Part shown: piece after piece, positions 1 to 10,558 of the stretch
Layout: each line of letters begins with the position of its first letter
How positions within the stretch are numbered: position 1 is the first letter of the stretch
From: Balneolaceae bacterium
GTDB lineage: Bacteria > Bacteroidota > Rhodothermia > Balneolales > Balneolaceae
Direction of reading: 5' to 3'
Assembly (NCBI GenBank): GCA_007127745.1
Contig: SKYV01000186.1
Location: 1 to 50,497, forward strand
Length of the DNA: 50,497 bases
Program-made: the position numbers and the translations under genes
The notes under the pieces: generated by a model
The model's database searches: none
The model's input: only the letters and a program-made list of their open reading frames with translations
Told to the model about the DNA's origin: nothing

Positions 1-2
1 AA

Positions 3-380
3 GAGACGGTACAGTTTGCAAAAGAGAACGAGTATGTTGCCACGCTCCTCGGCAGGAGGCGATATATTCCCGATATCAACTCCCGAAACTGGAACGTACG
101 CGGATTTGCCGAACGAATGGCTATCAATATGCCGATACAGGGCACGGCCGCCGATATCATAAAGCTGGCCATGATTGAGGTAGACCGTTATCTGCGGGAA
201 GAAAATCTCAAATCAAGAATGCTGCTCCAGGTGCATGATGAGCTCGTCTTCGAAATTCATGAATCGGAAACAGATCTGGTACAGAAAAAAATCAAATCGC
301 TGATGGAGAATGCTTACGAATTATCCGTTCCGCTTGATGTGGAGATGGGACTGGCTGATAACTGGCTGGATGCGCATTGA
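3..380 (+). CDS. polA: DNA polymerase I, C-terminal end (5' truncated by window edge)
   Basis: Open frame from window start to TGA at 378-380; motifs GRRRYIPDINSRNWNVRGFAERMAINMPIQGTAADIIKLAMI and LLQVHDELVFE are typical of family A polymerases. Confidence 0.95.
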   Translation, partial: ETVQFAKENEYVATLLGRRRYIPDINSRNWNVRGFAERMAINMPIQGTAADIIKLAMIEVDRYLREENLKSRMLLQVHDELVFEIHESETDLVQKKIKSLMENAYELSVPLDVEMGLADNWLDAH

Positions 381-419
381 TGAAGAGTGGGAATAGATTT
401 AAAACCAGAAATCGGCTGA

Positions 420-1340
420 TTATCTGTCCAGCGATTCCAGAATATTGAGATAGGAATTGTAACGATCAGGATCGATTTTACCCTCTTCGTACGCCTTTAC
501 CACACCGCAACCGGGCTCGTGATAATGAGTGCAATTATAGAATTTGCAGTGCAGCCGGGGTTCAGCCATTTCGGGAAAAAAGAGGGAGAGTTCGGGCTTT
601 TCGATACTAACAGTTCCAAATTCGCGAATTCCGGGTGTATCCACAATATAGCCGCCCGTTTTCAGGGGAACCAGCTTTGCAAATGTTGTAGTGTGTTTGC
701 CCTTATTGGAATAGGATGAAATTTCTCCCACTTTGAGATCTAAATCTGGATCAATTGCATTCAGAATGCTGGTTTTTCCAACACCTGATGGACCAATAAA
801 TACTGAGGTTTGATCTTTTATTTCATCGGCCAGGCTTTGGATCGAGTTTTGGTCGTGCACGGAAGTTTGCAAAACCCGATAGCCCAGTTCCTCATACAGT
901 TCCGAAATCTCATCCATAATGGATTTGGCTTTATCATTTGCCAGATCCATTTTGTTAATGATGATTCCGCCGTGTACCTCATAAGCTTCGCATGTAACCA
1001 GAAAGCGATCGATAAAACCCATATTTAATTTGGGCTTTTTTACGGATTGAACCACCCATGCCCGGTCGATATTTGCGGCAAGAATTTGTTCACCCCGCCG
1101 CCCGTGCGTAGCCTGCCGGGGGATATAATTGTCTCGTGTTTTAATTTCTGTGATCATCCCGCTTCCATCAGTCCCAATATCCACTTTTACATGATCACCA
1201 ACGGCAATGGGATTGGTAACTTCTTTTTTTTCGAGTCTGAATCTGCCGGGAATCCTGCAATCCACAACTTCACCGTCCAGTATTACTTTGTACCACTTGC
1301 CAGTTGATTGTATGACCCGTCCTGTTTTTTCCATTCTCAA
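420..1340 (-). CDS. rsgA: Ribosome small subunit-dependent GTPase A
   Basis: Circularly permuted GTPase motifs (IINKMDL, GPSGVGKTSILNAI, DTPGIREF) and C-terminal Cys/His zinc motif (HCKFYNCTHYHEPGCGV). Confidence 0.95.
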   Translation of the reverse strand: MRMEKTGRVIQSTGKWYKVILDGEVVDCRIPGRFRLEKKEVTNPIAVGDHVKVDIGTDGSGMITEIKTRDNYIPRQATHGRRGEQILAANIDRAWVVQSVKKPKLNMGFIDRFLVTCEAYEVHGGIIINKMDLANDKAKSIMDEISELYEELGYRVLQTSVHDQNSIQSLADEIKDQTSVFIGPSGVGKTSILNAIDPDLDLKVGEISSYSNKGKHTTTFAKLVPLKTGGYIVDTPGIREFGTVSIEKPELSLFFPEMAEPRLHCKFYNCTHYHEPGCGVVKAYEEGKIDPDRYNSYLNILESLDR

Positions 1341-1425
1341 AGGTAAAAATTTCGGTGCATTATCGGGAAAAATTCGGTTTATATTTTAACAGCTTCTAAA
1401 AATCTAATTTTATCCACTTTCAAAA

Positions 1426-1457
1426 AAAATGCCGGATGATTTCTCACCCGGCATTTT
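1426..1457 (-). terminator. Intrinsic terminator downstream of lon
   Basis: AAAATGCCGG ... CCGGCATTTT inverted repeat flanked by A/T tracts just 3' of the lon stop. Confidence 0.7.
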
Positions 1458-1501
1458 TCATCCAAGTATATGCTGCCAGTGAATTGTCTGCATTCACGCT
1501 C

Positions 1502-4042
1502 TTAGTCCATTACGGCCATTTCTTCTTTGCTGTCTTTGCTTGAATTGGTTGATTCAATCTGCCGTTTATGCGATTCCGGAACTTTGAAAAATTCAGCCGG
1601 ATCTTTATCGGGTTTATCTTCCAGAATCAGATCAAGAATCGGATCCATCCGCTCGAGATATTCTACCTGCAGATCACCAATAATATCTGTTTCGATTTCT
1701 TCTACATCTTTCTCGTTTTTCTTTGGGAGATATACCTTTTCAATCCCTGCTCGCTTTGCTGCAAGCACTTTTTCTTTGATGCCGCCCACAGGTAATACAA
1801 GGCCTCTCAGGGTAATTTCACCGGTCATGGCCAGGGTGCCTTTTACTTTTCTTTGTGTAAAGATCGATGCCACGGCCGATAACAGTGCTACACCTGCAGA
1901 GGGGCCATCTTTCGGAACGGCTCCCTTTGGAACATGAATGTGCAGATCAAAGTATTTAAACGCTTCTTCGGGAATATTCAATTCTTCGTATCGTGCACGC
2001 AGATAGCTGATAGCCAGCATGGCTGACTCTTTCATCACTTCGCCGAGCTGCCCGGTGATGTGGAGTTTACCAGAACCTTGTGAAACGCTGGCCTCAATAA
2101 AGAGGATGTCGCCGCCATAGGGTGTCCAGGCCAGGCCGGTTGCAACACCGGGAACTGTAGTTCGTTCGGCAACTTCTGAAAAGAATTTTCTCTTGCCGAG
2201 AACTTCCTCTACATCATTTACGCCCACACTCATGCTTTCAATTTCTCCGCTAGCTATTTGAGCAGCTACATTCCGGCAAACGGCGCCAAGCTGGCGTTCC
2301 AGGTTTCGAACACCGGATTCGCGGGTGTATTCATCAATAATCTTGTTGATAGCCGCTTTCGAAATTTTTATCTGCTTTTTGTTGAGCCCGTTTTCTTCAA
2401 TCTGTTTTGGGAGCAGATATTTTCGTGCAATTTCAATTTTTTCTTCCTGTGTGTATCCACTGATGTTGATAATCTCCATACGGTCACGTAACGGTGCGGG
2501 AATTGTATCCAGCGAGTTGGCCGTGGCAATAAAGAGAACACTGGAAAGATCGTACTCCAGTTCAAGATAATTGTCTGTAAACGAATCGTTCTGCTCCGGA
2601 TCGAGTACTTCGAGCAGGGCAGAGGTTGGATCTCCGCGGAAATCGGAACCCACTTTATCGATCTCATCCAGCATCAGAACGGGATTCCCCTTGCCGGCTT
2701 TTTTCATAGAACGCAAAATACGGCCGGGCAATGCACCGATGTAAGTTCGCCGGTGACCGCGAATTTCCGCTTCATCGTGGATGCCACCGAGACTGAATCG
2801 TTCAAATTCTCTGTTAAGCGCTCTGGCAATCGATTTACCCAGCGAAGTTTTACCTACCCCAGGAGGGCCGTAAAAACAGAGAATGGGTGCTTTCATGTCT
2901 TTCTTAAGTTTCAGTACTGCAAGATATTCTATGATTCTCTTCTTAACTTTTTCAAGTCCGTAGTGATCTTCGTCAAGAATTTTTCGAGCCCTTTTAAGAT
3001 CCAGTTTGTCTTTCGAGTAATCACCCCAGGGAAGATCCAGGATCCATTCAACATAGCTATGAATGATTCCATAATTCGGTGAAGAGTTCGGCGTCATTTC
3101 AAGGCGTTGGATCTCTTTTTTAGCCTCTTCAACAACGTGTTTGGGTACATTCTTTTTCTTGTCGAGGCGATCTTTCAGTTTGGCGATGCCCTGCTGTTCC
3201 ACATCTTCACCGAGGGCTTCCTGGATAGCTTTCATTTGCTGGCGCAGGTAAAAATCGCGCTGCTGATCATCAATATCGGTTTTTACCTTGGTACGAATTT
3301 CTTCACTCAAATTTAGTACCTGAAGCTCTTTCTGTAAGTGCTCCATTACCTTATCCAGTCTTTCTGAAAAGTTTCTAATCTCCAAAAGTTCCTGTTTGTC
3401 GGCGATGGATACCTGGAGATTGGACGAAATAAAATTCAGTAGAAACGAAGGGCTGGAAATATTATTGATAGCAATGGATGCCTCGCTCGGGATGTTGGGA
3501 GAGAGGTTTACAATTTTTGAAGCCGTCTCTTTAATGGACCGGATGGATGCATCGAGCTCCACGCCGGAGAGATCCATGTGCTGCCGAATCGGTTTCACCT
3601 GAGCTTTAAAGAACGGGTCACTTTGAATAAATTCTTCTATTTCAAAAATACTTTTTCCCTGTATAACAACACTTTTGCTGCCGTCCGGCATTTTAATCAG
3701 TTTCAGTATTTGTGCAACCGTACCGAATTTGAACAGGTCATTCGGTTCAGGGTTTTCAACGGATTCATCTTTTTGAGCAACCACACCAATGGTTTTGTTG
3801 CTTTCATAGGCTTCTTTTACAAGTGCAAGTGAGCGGTCTCTTCCTACGGTAATCGGAACCACTACGCCCGGAAAGAGAACTGTATTTTTCAGGGGTAAAA
3901 TCGGCAGATTTTCAGGTACTTCAGATTCGGAGAGTTTCTTTTCCTCCTCTTCGCTCATCAGCGGTATAGCCTGTTCAAAATCGTCGAAGCCTTCATTTTG
4001 ATCTTCAAAATCCATCTTTATTCTAAAGTTCTGATCGAACAT
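1502..4042 (-). CDS. lon: ATP-dependent endopeptidase La (Lon)
   Basis: N-terminal Lon substrate domain (LPILPLKNTVLFPGVVVPI), Walker A GPPGVGKTSLGKSIA, catalytic PKDGPSAGVALLSA. Confidence 0.97.
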   Translation of the reverse strand: MFDQNFRIKMDFEDQNEGFDDFEQAIPLMSEEEEKKLSESEVPENLPILPLKNTVLFPGVVVPITVGRDRSLALVKEAYESNKTIGVVAQKDESVENPEPNDLFKFGTVAQILKLIKMPDGSKSVVIQGKSIFEIEEFIQSDPFFKAQVKPIRQHMDLSGVELDASIRSIKETASKIVNLSPNIPSEASIAINNISSPSFLLNFISSNLQVSIADKQELLEIRNFSERLDKVMEHLQKELQVLNLSEEIRTKVKTDIDDQQRDFYLRQQMKAIQEALGEDVEQQGIAKLKDRLDKKKNVPKHVVEEAKKEIQRLEMTPNSSPNYGIIHSYVEWILDLPWGDYSKDKLDLKRARKILDEDHYGLEKVKKRIIEYLAVLKLKKDMKAPILCFYGPPGVGKTSLGKSIARALNREFERFSLGGIHDEAEIRGHRRTYIGALPGRILRSMKKAGKGNPVLMLDEIDKVGSDFRGDPTSALLEVLDPEQNDSFTDNYLELEYDLSSVLFIATANSLDTIPAPLRDRMEIINISGYTQEEKIEIARKYLLPKQIEENGLNKKQIKISKAAINKIIDEYTRESGVRNLERQLGAVCRNVAAQIASGEIESMSVGVNDVEEVLGKRKFFSEVAERTTVPGVATGLAWTPYGGDILFIEASVSQGSGKLHITGQLGEVMKESAMLAISYLRARYEELNIPEEAFKYFDLHIHVPKGAVPKDGPSAGVALLSAVASIFTQRKVKGTLAMTGEITLRGLVLPVGGIKEKVLAAKRAGIEKVYLPKKNEKDVEEIETDIIGDLQVEYLERMDPILDLILEDKPDKDPAEFFKVPESHKRQIESTNSSKDSKEEMAVMD

Positions 4043-4197
4043 GTAGTAGGGTTAAATTTTTATTCTTTTAATTTATTTACTTTGTTTTGGCAAATAGAAA
4101 GCCAAAGCCTGCAATGCTACCATAACGGCAGAACATCCTTCAGGGTTCTGCCAAATTGTGATACTACTTTCTGATTATGACAGTTGGTCAGAAAACA

Positions 4198-5769
4198 CTA
4201 TTGAATATAAAACTTTATACCCAAAAGAGATGCCGCAAGAATTTCAGATGTTGGGTTTGAATTACGTGATTTAACTTGTATAGCTGCATTAAGGTCAAAA
4301 CGTTCGGTTTCGAATCCTGCACCTAAACTGTATAAACCGGAAAGGCCGGAGCCGAGACGGGTTCCAGCACGCAAGGGAATTTTACGAATCGGCCGGATTT
4401 CCAGGCCAAGGTATGTCGTCAACCCTTTTGGGGTAAACGCACTTTCTGAAACTGAGTAGCTTAGATCACCCATCATTTTCATACGCCTGTACTGAAACAG
4501 TCCCCCGGCATTAATAGTGGTTGGCAAAAGAGTATTAAAATTATCCTCAGAGAATGAATCGGTGCTAAAGGCAAGAAGGTCTCCATACTCCTCTACGAGG
4601 TTATAATGTTCATTAGGTGCCCCGCCAAATTCAGTTTGAAGAAGACTGCCGGTTGTATTGGTGGAGATGGTTTTCGGCTCGGTTTGATATTCAAATGGTT
4701 TATTGTAATAGTAAACGGCTCCAAGGTCGGTGATGGAAAAGCTGATTCTGAGGGACTGATCTGTAGGATCATCCTGCCGGCGCAGTACGGATAAATCCTC
4801 TCCAAAAGTAATCAGATACGTGATACCGATATCAAGGCCTACACCGATACCCGTTGGTTGCATCAGGTCACGGAAAGACTTGTTGCCAGATGGTAAATCG
4901 CTGGGCTGTGAGCTGAAAAATTGCGCTGCATGGTCAGATAATATTCCTGTGGTTTGCTGTGTATACTGTAAATTTCGCTGCCAGAATGCACCGTCCGAAA
5001 CAAAATTGTAGCTGTTTGTAAAGTCGGCATTCATATAACTGCCGGGAACTACAACTTTTGGAGCCACGCCCACTATAAATTCAGACAAGCCGGGAATCAA
5101 TCCATTCAGATAGGTGAATGATTCGGCAAATCCGAAAGATAATTCATGAAGTGCTTCATACCGATAATGAAAAGACTGTTCAAAATGGAATGAGTTGTTT
5201 CTTTCGAGAGGAGTACCCGAGAAGTAACCTCTGCCAAGTTCGTACTGGCTTGCAAATCTCGAGCGCAGTGAAAAGGCATAACTGCGTTTGGGGCGAACCC
5301 ATTTCATCCCAATCCAGTAGATATCGGCCCGGTTGGTAAATACACTACTCGATCGATGATTGCCAAAACTGCGTTCAATAATCTGTTCTCTGGAGGCTTC
5401 GTCCAAAACCGTTCGCGTATCACCGGCATTGAAGAACGAGGACCGGTTATAAAAATCTCTGAACCTGTCGAAATTATTGTCAACAGGTAACAGTGAATCG
5501 TAATAGTAAGCGCCCTGCAACAGGGACAGTTGATAGGAATAATTTTTTTCCGAAATGTAAAGATTGGCCGGATTTACAAACAGTGATTCGTAACCGGTTA
5601 AATAGGCCGTTCCGCCTCCGCCAAGCGCCATACTTTCGGCTGAAAATGAAATCTGCGCTTTTAAACCCGATGTAAATCCCAAAAAGAAAATGACCAACAA
5701 GGACAAAAACCGTTTTGTGCCCGATTGATCAAAAAGTATTTTTTTGTTAAGCAATAGTTGCATCATCAA
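4198..5769 (-). CDS. Secreted/outer-membrane beta-barrel-like protein (DUF5723-like)
   Basis: Signal peptide-like N-terminus, MALGGGGTAYLTGYESLFVNPANL motif similar to PorV/DUF5723-type proteins, repeated amphipathic strands. Confidence 0.6.
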   Translation of the reverse strand: MMMQLLLNKKILFDQSGTKRFLSLLVIFFLGFTSGLKAQISFSAESMALGGGGTAYLTGYESLFVNPANLYISEKNYSYQLSLLQGAYYYDSLLPVDNNFDRFRDFYNRSSFFNAGDTRTVLDEASREQIIERSFGNHRSSSVFTNRADIYWIGMKWVRPKRSYAFSLRSRFASQYELGRGYFSGTPLERNNSFHFEQSFHYRYEALHELSFGFAESFTYLNGLIPGLSEFIVGVAPKVVVPGSYMNADFTNSYNFVSDGAFWQRNLQYTQQTTGILSDHAAQFFSSQPSDLPSGNKSFRDLMQPTGIGVGLDIGITYLITFGEDLSVLRRQDDPTDQSLRISFSITDLGAVYYYNKPFEYQTEPKTISTNTTGSLLQTEFGGAPNEHYNLVEEYGDLLAFSTDSFSEDNFNTLLPTTINAGGLFQYRRMKMMGDLSYSVSESAFTPKGLTTYLGLEIRPIRKIPLRAGTRLGSGLSGLYSLGAGFETERFDLNAAIQVKSRNSNPTSEILAASLLGIKFYIQ

Positions 5770-5867
5770 TCAGTATAGATGCCCGGGTGCTTGTTCGCTG
5801 TATTCAACATTTTCTGTAGATTGAACAAGAAGCAGATTGATAAAATATAATAATGTTCGGCATCACA

Positions 5868-8147
5868 TTAACCGGTTATTACTTTAAGCTTTGCTGCACG
5901 GAGCATCAGGGTTTTTTGCCCTCTTTTTTTAAAAAACACCACCACTTTGCTGTCTCTGCCTGAGCCGTTGCGCTGCACGATTTTTCCCGGTCCAAATACG
6001 GGATGCAGTACGTGAACTCCCGGCCTGAAGGGATCGTCGTCGTATTCATATTCATAGGTGATGTTACTATTTGAAGGCTTGCCAGATTGAAGCGGCTCTT
6101 TCCAATCATATTCAATTTTGCTGGAGTTGTCATCGTCATTTTTTTGATGATTATTCTGACGTATGGTGGCTCCGGTTTCCGTGCGAACAACCCCGGGATC
6201 CACCTCGTCCAAAAACCGTGAACGCGCCTGTCGTTGCTCTTCTCCAAATTTAAATCTCATTTTGCTGTGGCTGAGAAACAACTGCTCTTGTGCCCTGGTA
6301 ATGGCCACATAAAAAAGTCTGCGCTCCTCTTCAATGTTGGGTTCCTCGCCGTCTCGTGCTCCCATGGGGAAGAGGTTTTCTTCCAGGCCAACAATAAACA
6401 CAACCGGAAATTCCAGTCCTTTTGAGGCGTGCACCGTCATCAGGGTAACGGCCGGAATGTTCTCATCATATTTATCCGAGTCGGTAATCAGCGTAATCTC
6501 TTGTAAAAATGAAGCGAGATTCGGTTTTTTTGTGTTCTGCTGATAGTAGGCAATGGCATTTTGCAGTTCCAGCACGTTATCTCTTCGGGTGAGTGCCTGT
6601 GCACTGTTTTCTTCCACAAGAGCTTTCATGTAGCCACTCATTTCCAGCATTTTTTTGGTGACTTCCAGAATAGATGTTCCAGTTGCAAGCTGAGTTCTCA
6701 ACGCATCAATCATCTCCACAAAACTGCCAATTCGGGCTTTTGCCGGTTTGTAAAAATCGTACGATTCCACATCGTTGATGATACTCCATACACTCCGGCG
6801 TTCAGTCCGGGCTTTTTTCAGTATATCATTGAGCGTTTTGTTCCCGATTCCCCGGCTCGGTTCATTGATAATTCGCAGCAGCGCCTGTTCATCTTCCGGG
6901 TTTACCAGAAGTGTCAGATAGGCTATCACATCTTTAATTTCTTTGCGCTGATAAAATGAAAGCCCACCCACAAGCTGGTAATCGATATTTTTTCTGCGGA
7001 ACGATTCTTCAAAAATCCGGCTCTGATAATTGGTGCGGTACAGAATGGCAAAATCGTTGAATGCATAGCCCTTCCGCAATTTTAAGTCTTTAATGTAATT
7101 GGCTATCCGGTTTGCTTCGTCGCGTTCATCAAAGTTTTCGAGCAGGGTAACGGTATTCCCGTCATCGTTATCCGTCCAAAGTGTTTTTTGGAGTTGCTTC
7201 TCATTTTTTTTGATGATTGAATCGGCGCATTGCAGAATTAGTTTAGTGGAACGGTAGTTCTGTTCCAGCGGAATTTCTACGGCATTTTCGTAATCCGATT
7301 TAAAATTCAGAATATTCGAAATATCGGCTCCGCGAAATGAGTAGATGCTCTGTGCATCATCACCCACAACACAGATGTTCTGGTATTTATCGGCCAGCAG
7401 TTTGGTAACTTTGTACTGGGCGTGATTGGTGTCCTGATACTCATCAATCAAAATATACCGAAATTTATCCTGATATTTTTCAAGCACATCAGGATGTTCG
7501 TTGAACAGTTTGATCGGTTTGATGAGCAGGTCGTCGAAGTCCATTGCGTTGGCCTGTTCCATGCGGATTTGATACACATCATAAACTTGTGCGGTAATGT
7601 CGTCCAGCGTGCTGTGCACAAATTTGGTTTTGTAGGTATCCGGCAGAATTAATTGATTTTTTGCATCACTGATTTTTCGTTGTATGGTTTTCGGTTTTAT
7701 TTCTCTCGGATCAAAACCAAGCTCTTTTAAAATCAGCTTGATGGCATTCTCAGAGTCGCTGGTATCATAAATCGAAAAATTTGAGGAAAATCCGATTTTT
7801 TCTGCTTCAAACCGCAATATTTTTGAAAATATGGAATGAAATGTGCCCATCCAAAGGCCTGTGGCTTTGTCTCCAATCAGACTGGCGATGCGTTCCTGCA
7901 TTTCCCGGGCAGCTTTGTTGGTGAATGTAAGCGCCAAAATATTGTGCGGCATGGCGTGATGTTGCTGCAGCAGATAGGCAATTCTGTAGGTAAGTACACG
8001 GGTTTTACCGCTCCCGGCCCCGGCAACAATCAGCAGCGGGCCTTTCACGTGAGAGGCTGCTTTGCGTTGTTGTTCGTTTAGTTCATTTATAAAATCGGTA
8101 CTATTTTCCGGGTTTGATGAATCAGGTTGTAGTGTAAATTTTTGCAT
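5868..8147 (-). CDS. UvrD/PcrA-family ATP-dependent DNA helicase
   Basis: LNEQQRKAASHVKGPLLIVAGAGSGKTRVLTYRI, DEYQDTNHAQYK, VVGDDAQSIYSFRGADI, LMTVHASKGLEFPVVF, RRLFYVAITRA. Confidence 0.95.
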   Translation of the reverse strand: MQKFTLQPDSSNPENSTDFINELNEQQRKAASHVKGPLLIVAGAGSGKTRVLTYRIAYLLQQHHAMPHNILALTFTNKAAREMQERIASLIGDKATGLWMGTFHSIFSKILRFEAEKIGFSSNFSIYDTSDSENAIKLILKELGFDPREIKPKTIQRKISDAKNQLILPDTYKTKFVHSTLDDITAQVYDVYQIRMEQANAMDFDDLLIKPIKLFNEHPDVLEKYQDKFRYILIDEYQDTNHAQYKVTKLLADKYQNICVVGDDAQSIYSFRGADISNILNFKSDYENAVEIPLEQNYRSTKLILQCADSIIKKNEKQLQKTLWTDNDDGNTVTLLENFDERDEANRIANYIKDLKLRKGYAFNDFAILYRTNYQSRIFEESFRRKNIDYQLVGGLSFYQRKEIKDVIAYLTLLVNPEDEQALLRIINEPSRGIGNKTLNDILKKARTERRSVWSIINDVESYDFYKPAKARIGSFVEMIDALRTQLATGTSILEVTKKMLEMSGYMKALVEENSAQALTRRDNVLELQNAIAYYQQNTKKPNLASFLQEITLITDSDKYDENIPAVTLMTVHASKGLEFPVVFIVGLEENLFPMGARDGEEPNIEEERRLFYVAITRAQEQLFLSHSKMRFKFGEEQRQARSRFLDEVDPGVVRTETGATIRQNNHQKNDDDNSSKIEYDWKEPLQSGKPSNSNITYEYEYDDDPFRPGVHVLHPVFGPGKIVQRNGSGRDSKVVVFFKKRGQKTLMLRAAKLKVITG

Positions 8148-8563
8148 CTGTCGGGATTACTTCTTTCTTCTGCTAAACGGCTCCAAAACTACGAATTATT
8201 ATGGACGGGATTGCACTAAAATTAAGGGTTATTGAAATAAGTCTCATTCAGATTAAAGGAAGCGTACGACATTGTTGGGACTTACCCCATTTTATGACTC
8301 ATTTTCCACCAAAGTTTTGGGATAATTTCTCAGTCCGATATTGAACCAGGTTATCCGGCCTCCACATTTCTCTTTCATTGCTTATTTTGTTTGATACAAA
8401 CTGTACGGTTTGTTGCATCAAATAAAGCGAAATGAGATTATTTGATACGTAACGATATCAGGCCAAAACTCTGTACACAGGGCTTTGGCATACAAATGCA
8501 ACTTCGGTAAAAATTAACCCCGGTGTATAGAAAATTTGAATTCCCCGATACAGAATCGGCGGG

Positions 8564-9511
8564 TTATTCCCACTCGGGAAATTGGGTGGTATTAAGATCC
8601 AGCTGGGCGATGGTTCTCATGTCAGACTCATCAAGCTCAAAATCAAAAATATTACGGTTTTCTATCATATGAGCTTTTTGGGATGTTCTCGGGATTGTAA
8701 CGATGCCTCTCTGATAATGCCATCTTAAACTTACCTGCGCATTGGTTTTATTATATTTTTCTCCGATTTCCGCAAGTGTCTCATTTGTAAAGTGTCCATT
8801 TCGGCCTTGCGCAAAAGGAGACCAGGCCTGCATTTGCACATCATGTTGATTCAAATATTCATGAGCTCCGGGCTGCTGAAAGAATGCATGGGTTTCTATT
8901 TGATTGACTGTTGGTTTTATTTCACAGTATTCAATTAACTCAGTGAGCTGGTCAGGTTCAAAATTGCTGACTCCAATTGCCCTGATCTTATTTTCCCGGT
9001 ATAAATCTTCCATCGCTCTCCAGGTTCCTTTTACATCACCACGGGGCCTGTGTATCAGATAAAGATCTAAATAATCCACCCCCAATTTTTCCAGAGAGGT
9101 CTCAAATGCTTTTTTTGTATTTTCAAATCCATAATCATCCACCCATACTTTTGATGTCACAAAAAGTTCTTCTCTGTTAATTCCGCTGCGTTTAATTCCT
9201 GCTCCAACGGCATCTTCATTATCGTAAATCGTAGCCGTATCGAAAAGACGATATCCAACGGAAATTGCATCCGCAATACATTTCTCGCCAACTGAACCGG
9301 TCAGGTACAAGGTTCCAAATCCGAGAATAGGCATTTGTACACCGTTGTTGAGTGTAACAATTTGGCTTGAAGGACTAACTAAATATTTGTTTGCAGCGCC
9401 AAATACGTTTGATGCACCAAATCCTGCCAGCATTGCAGATGCAGCGAAAGTTGCACCGGTTTGTAAAAATTTGCGCCGGGTTATTCCATCCATTTTATTT
9501 AAGTTCTTCAT
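8564..9511 (-). CDS. Aldo/keto reductase with Tat-type signal peptide
   Basis: ITRRKFLQTGATFAASAMLAGFG leader; AKR motifs GFGTLYLTG, DTATIYDNEDAVG, DYLDLYLIHRP, AIGVSNF. Start taken at internal Met (MKNLNKMDG) rather than the longest ORF (9604). Confidence 0.9.
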   Translation of the reverse strand: MKNLNKMDGITRRKFLQTGATFAASAMLAGFGASNVFGAANKYLVSPSSQIVTLNNGVQMPILGFGTLYLTGSVGEKCIADAISVGYRLFDTATIYDNEDAVGAGIKRSGINREELFVTSKVWVDDYGFENTKKAFETSLEKLGVDYLDLYLIHRPRGDVKGTWRAMEDLYRENKIRAIGVSNFEPDQLTELIEYCEIKPTVNQIETHAFFQQPGAHEYLNQHDVQMQAWSPFAQGRNGHFTNETLAEIGEKYNKTNAQVSLRWHYQRGIVTIPRTSQKAHMIENRNIFDFELDESDMRTIAQLDLNTTQFPEWE

Positions 9512-9604
9512 GTTATCCTCGGTAATTTTTTTTTGTATAAATATACTTTTTTCTGCTGATTTCGTTTTATATAAATTAATACAACTTTGTACGAGCAGAA
9601 ACAA

Positions 9605-10558
9605 CTACATTTCAACAATTTCAACACGCCTGTTCCGAGCCCGTCCTTCTTCTGTAGAGTTACTTGACAACGGAGCTGCGGGGCCAATTCCCACCGGCGT
9701 AACTTGTTCAGCTTCAATTTCATATTCATTGATCAGCATATCAACAATGGCCATTGCTCTGGCATCAGATAGTTCAAGATTCATTTCATAGCTGCCAACA
9801 TTATCGGTGTGGCCCACTACCAAAAACAGTTTGGTTGAATTTTGTGAAAGAAATTCGGCAATGGTGTCAAGCGCGTCGAAGGATTCCGGCTTCAGGGTTG
9901 ATTCTCCGGTATCAAAATAAATATTGTAGATGGCTACCCGGCCTTGTGCAGCGAGGCCCTGTTGCAGGGCATCCATCGTTACCTTTCCCAGTTCCATGGG
10001 TTCAACTTCTATGGTGATGAGCTCATAAAAGGTTCTGTCCTGTTGACGCGCTGCGGCTTCACCTCTGCCTGCTACAATAATCACATAGGCATCTTTGGCA
10101 CCCATTGAAATTCTGGCAGTCATAACATCAGTCCAGTTGAGGTAAAAACGGGTATAGCTCATCACGTTGGCAGCTAGCCCTCTTTCCGGCCTGTGAGCGG
10201 CAAGGATAGTTTGAAGTTCATTTCCATCAATTTCAACAGAGCCCGGTTCCCTGCTTCTAAAAAGGATTTCTCCATTCATCTGCTGAATTGTTGCTTCATA
10301 ATTTCTCATGATTTCAAGCGGAGAACGGCCCTCCGGTGCCCTGCAGAATTGGCGCCGTATGATTCCATCAACAATCGTAACAGTTGAATTATCCATCACA
10401 ACGGGAAATTCTTCAAACCCGATCAGGTCATCAAATTGCACGCTGCTGCCTTCATAAAGTGAGATAATTCCATTTCCTTCTTGTGCAAAAAGGATGGTTG
10501 GAAAACTAAAAAGAGATAAAAAGAGTACTCGTAGTATATAATTCTTCATAAGAACCAC
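9605..10558 (-). CDS. OmpA family protein
   Basis: C-terminal IYFDTGESTLKPESFDALDTIAEFL...VVGHTDNVGSYEMNLELSDARA...EEGRARNRRVEIVEM. Confidence 0.9.
   Translation of the reverse strand: MVLMKNYILRVLFLSLFSFPTILFAQEGNGIISLYEGSSVQFDDLIGFEEFPVVMDNSTVTIVDGIIRRQFCRAPEGRSPLEIMRNYEATIQQMNGEILFRSREPGSVEIDGNELQTILAAHRPERGLAANVMSYTRFYLNWTDVMTARISMGAKDAYVIIVAGRGEAAARQQDRTFYELITIEVEPMELGKVTMDALQQGLAAQGRVAIYNIYFDTGESTLKPESFDALDTIAEFLSQNSTKLFLVVGHTDNVGSYEMNLELSDARAMAIVDMLINEYEIEAEQVTPVGIGPAAPLSSNSTEEGRARNRRVEIVEM

Noticed and set aside
117-380. 87-aa ORF as a complete gene
   Set aside because: The frame is open to the window start and encodes the conserved polA C-terminus; the ATG is internal.
519-3832. 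Plus-strand ORFs inside rsgA and lon (e.g. 519..719, 1527..1937, 2753..3082)
   Set aside because: They lie antisense to strongly supported conserved genes and encode low-plausibility proteins.
4127-4152. GGCAGAAC/GTTCTGCC hairpin as an intrinsic terminator
   Set aside because: No T-tract on either strand after the stem, and the position upstream of lon suits a regulatory element better.
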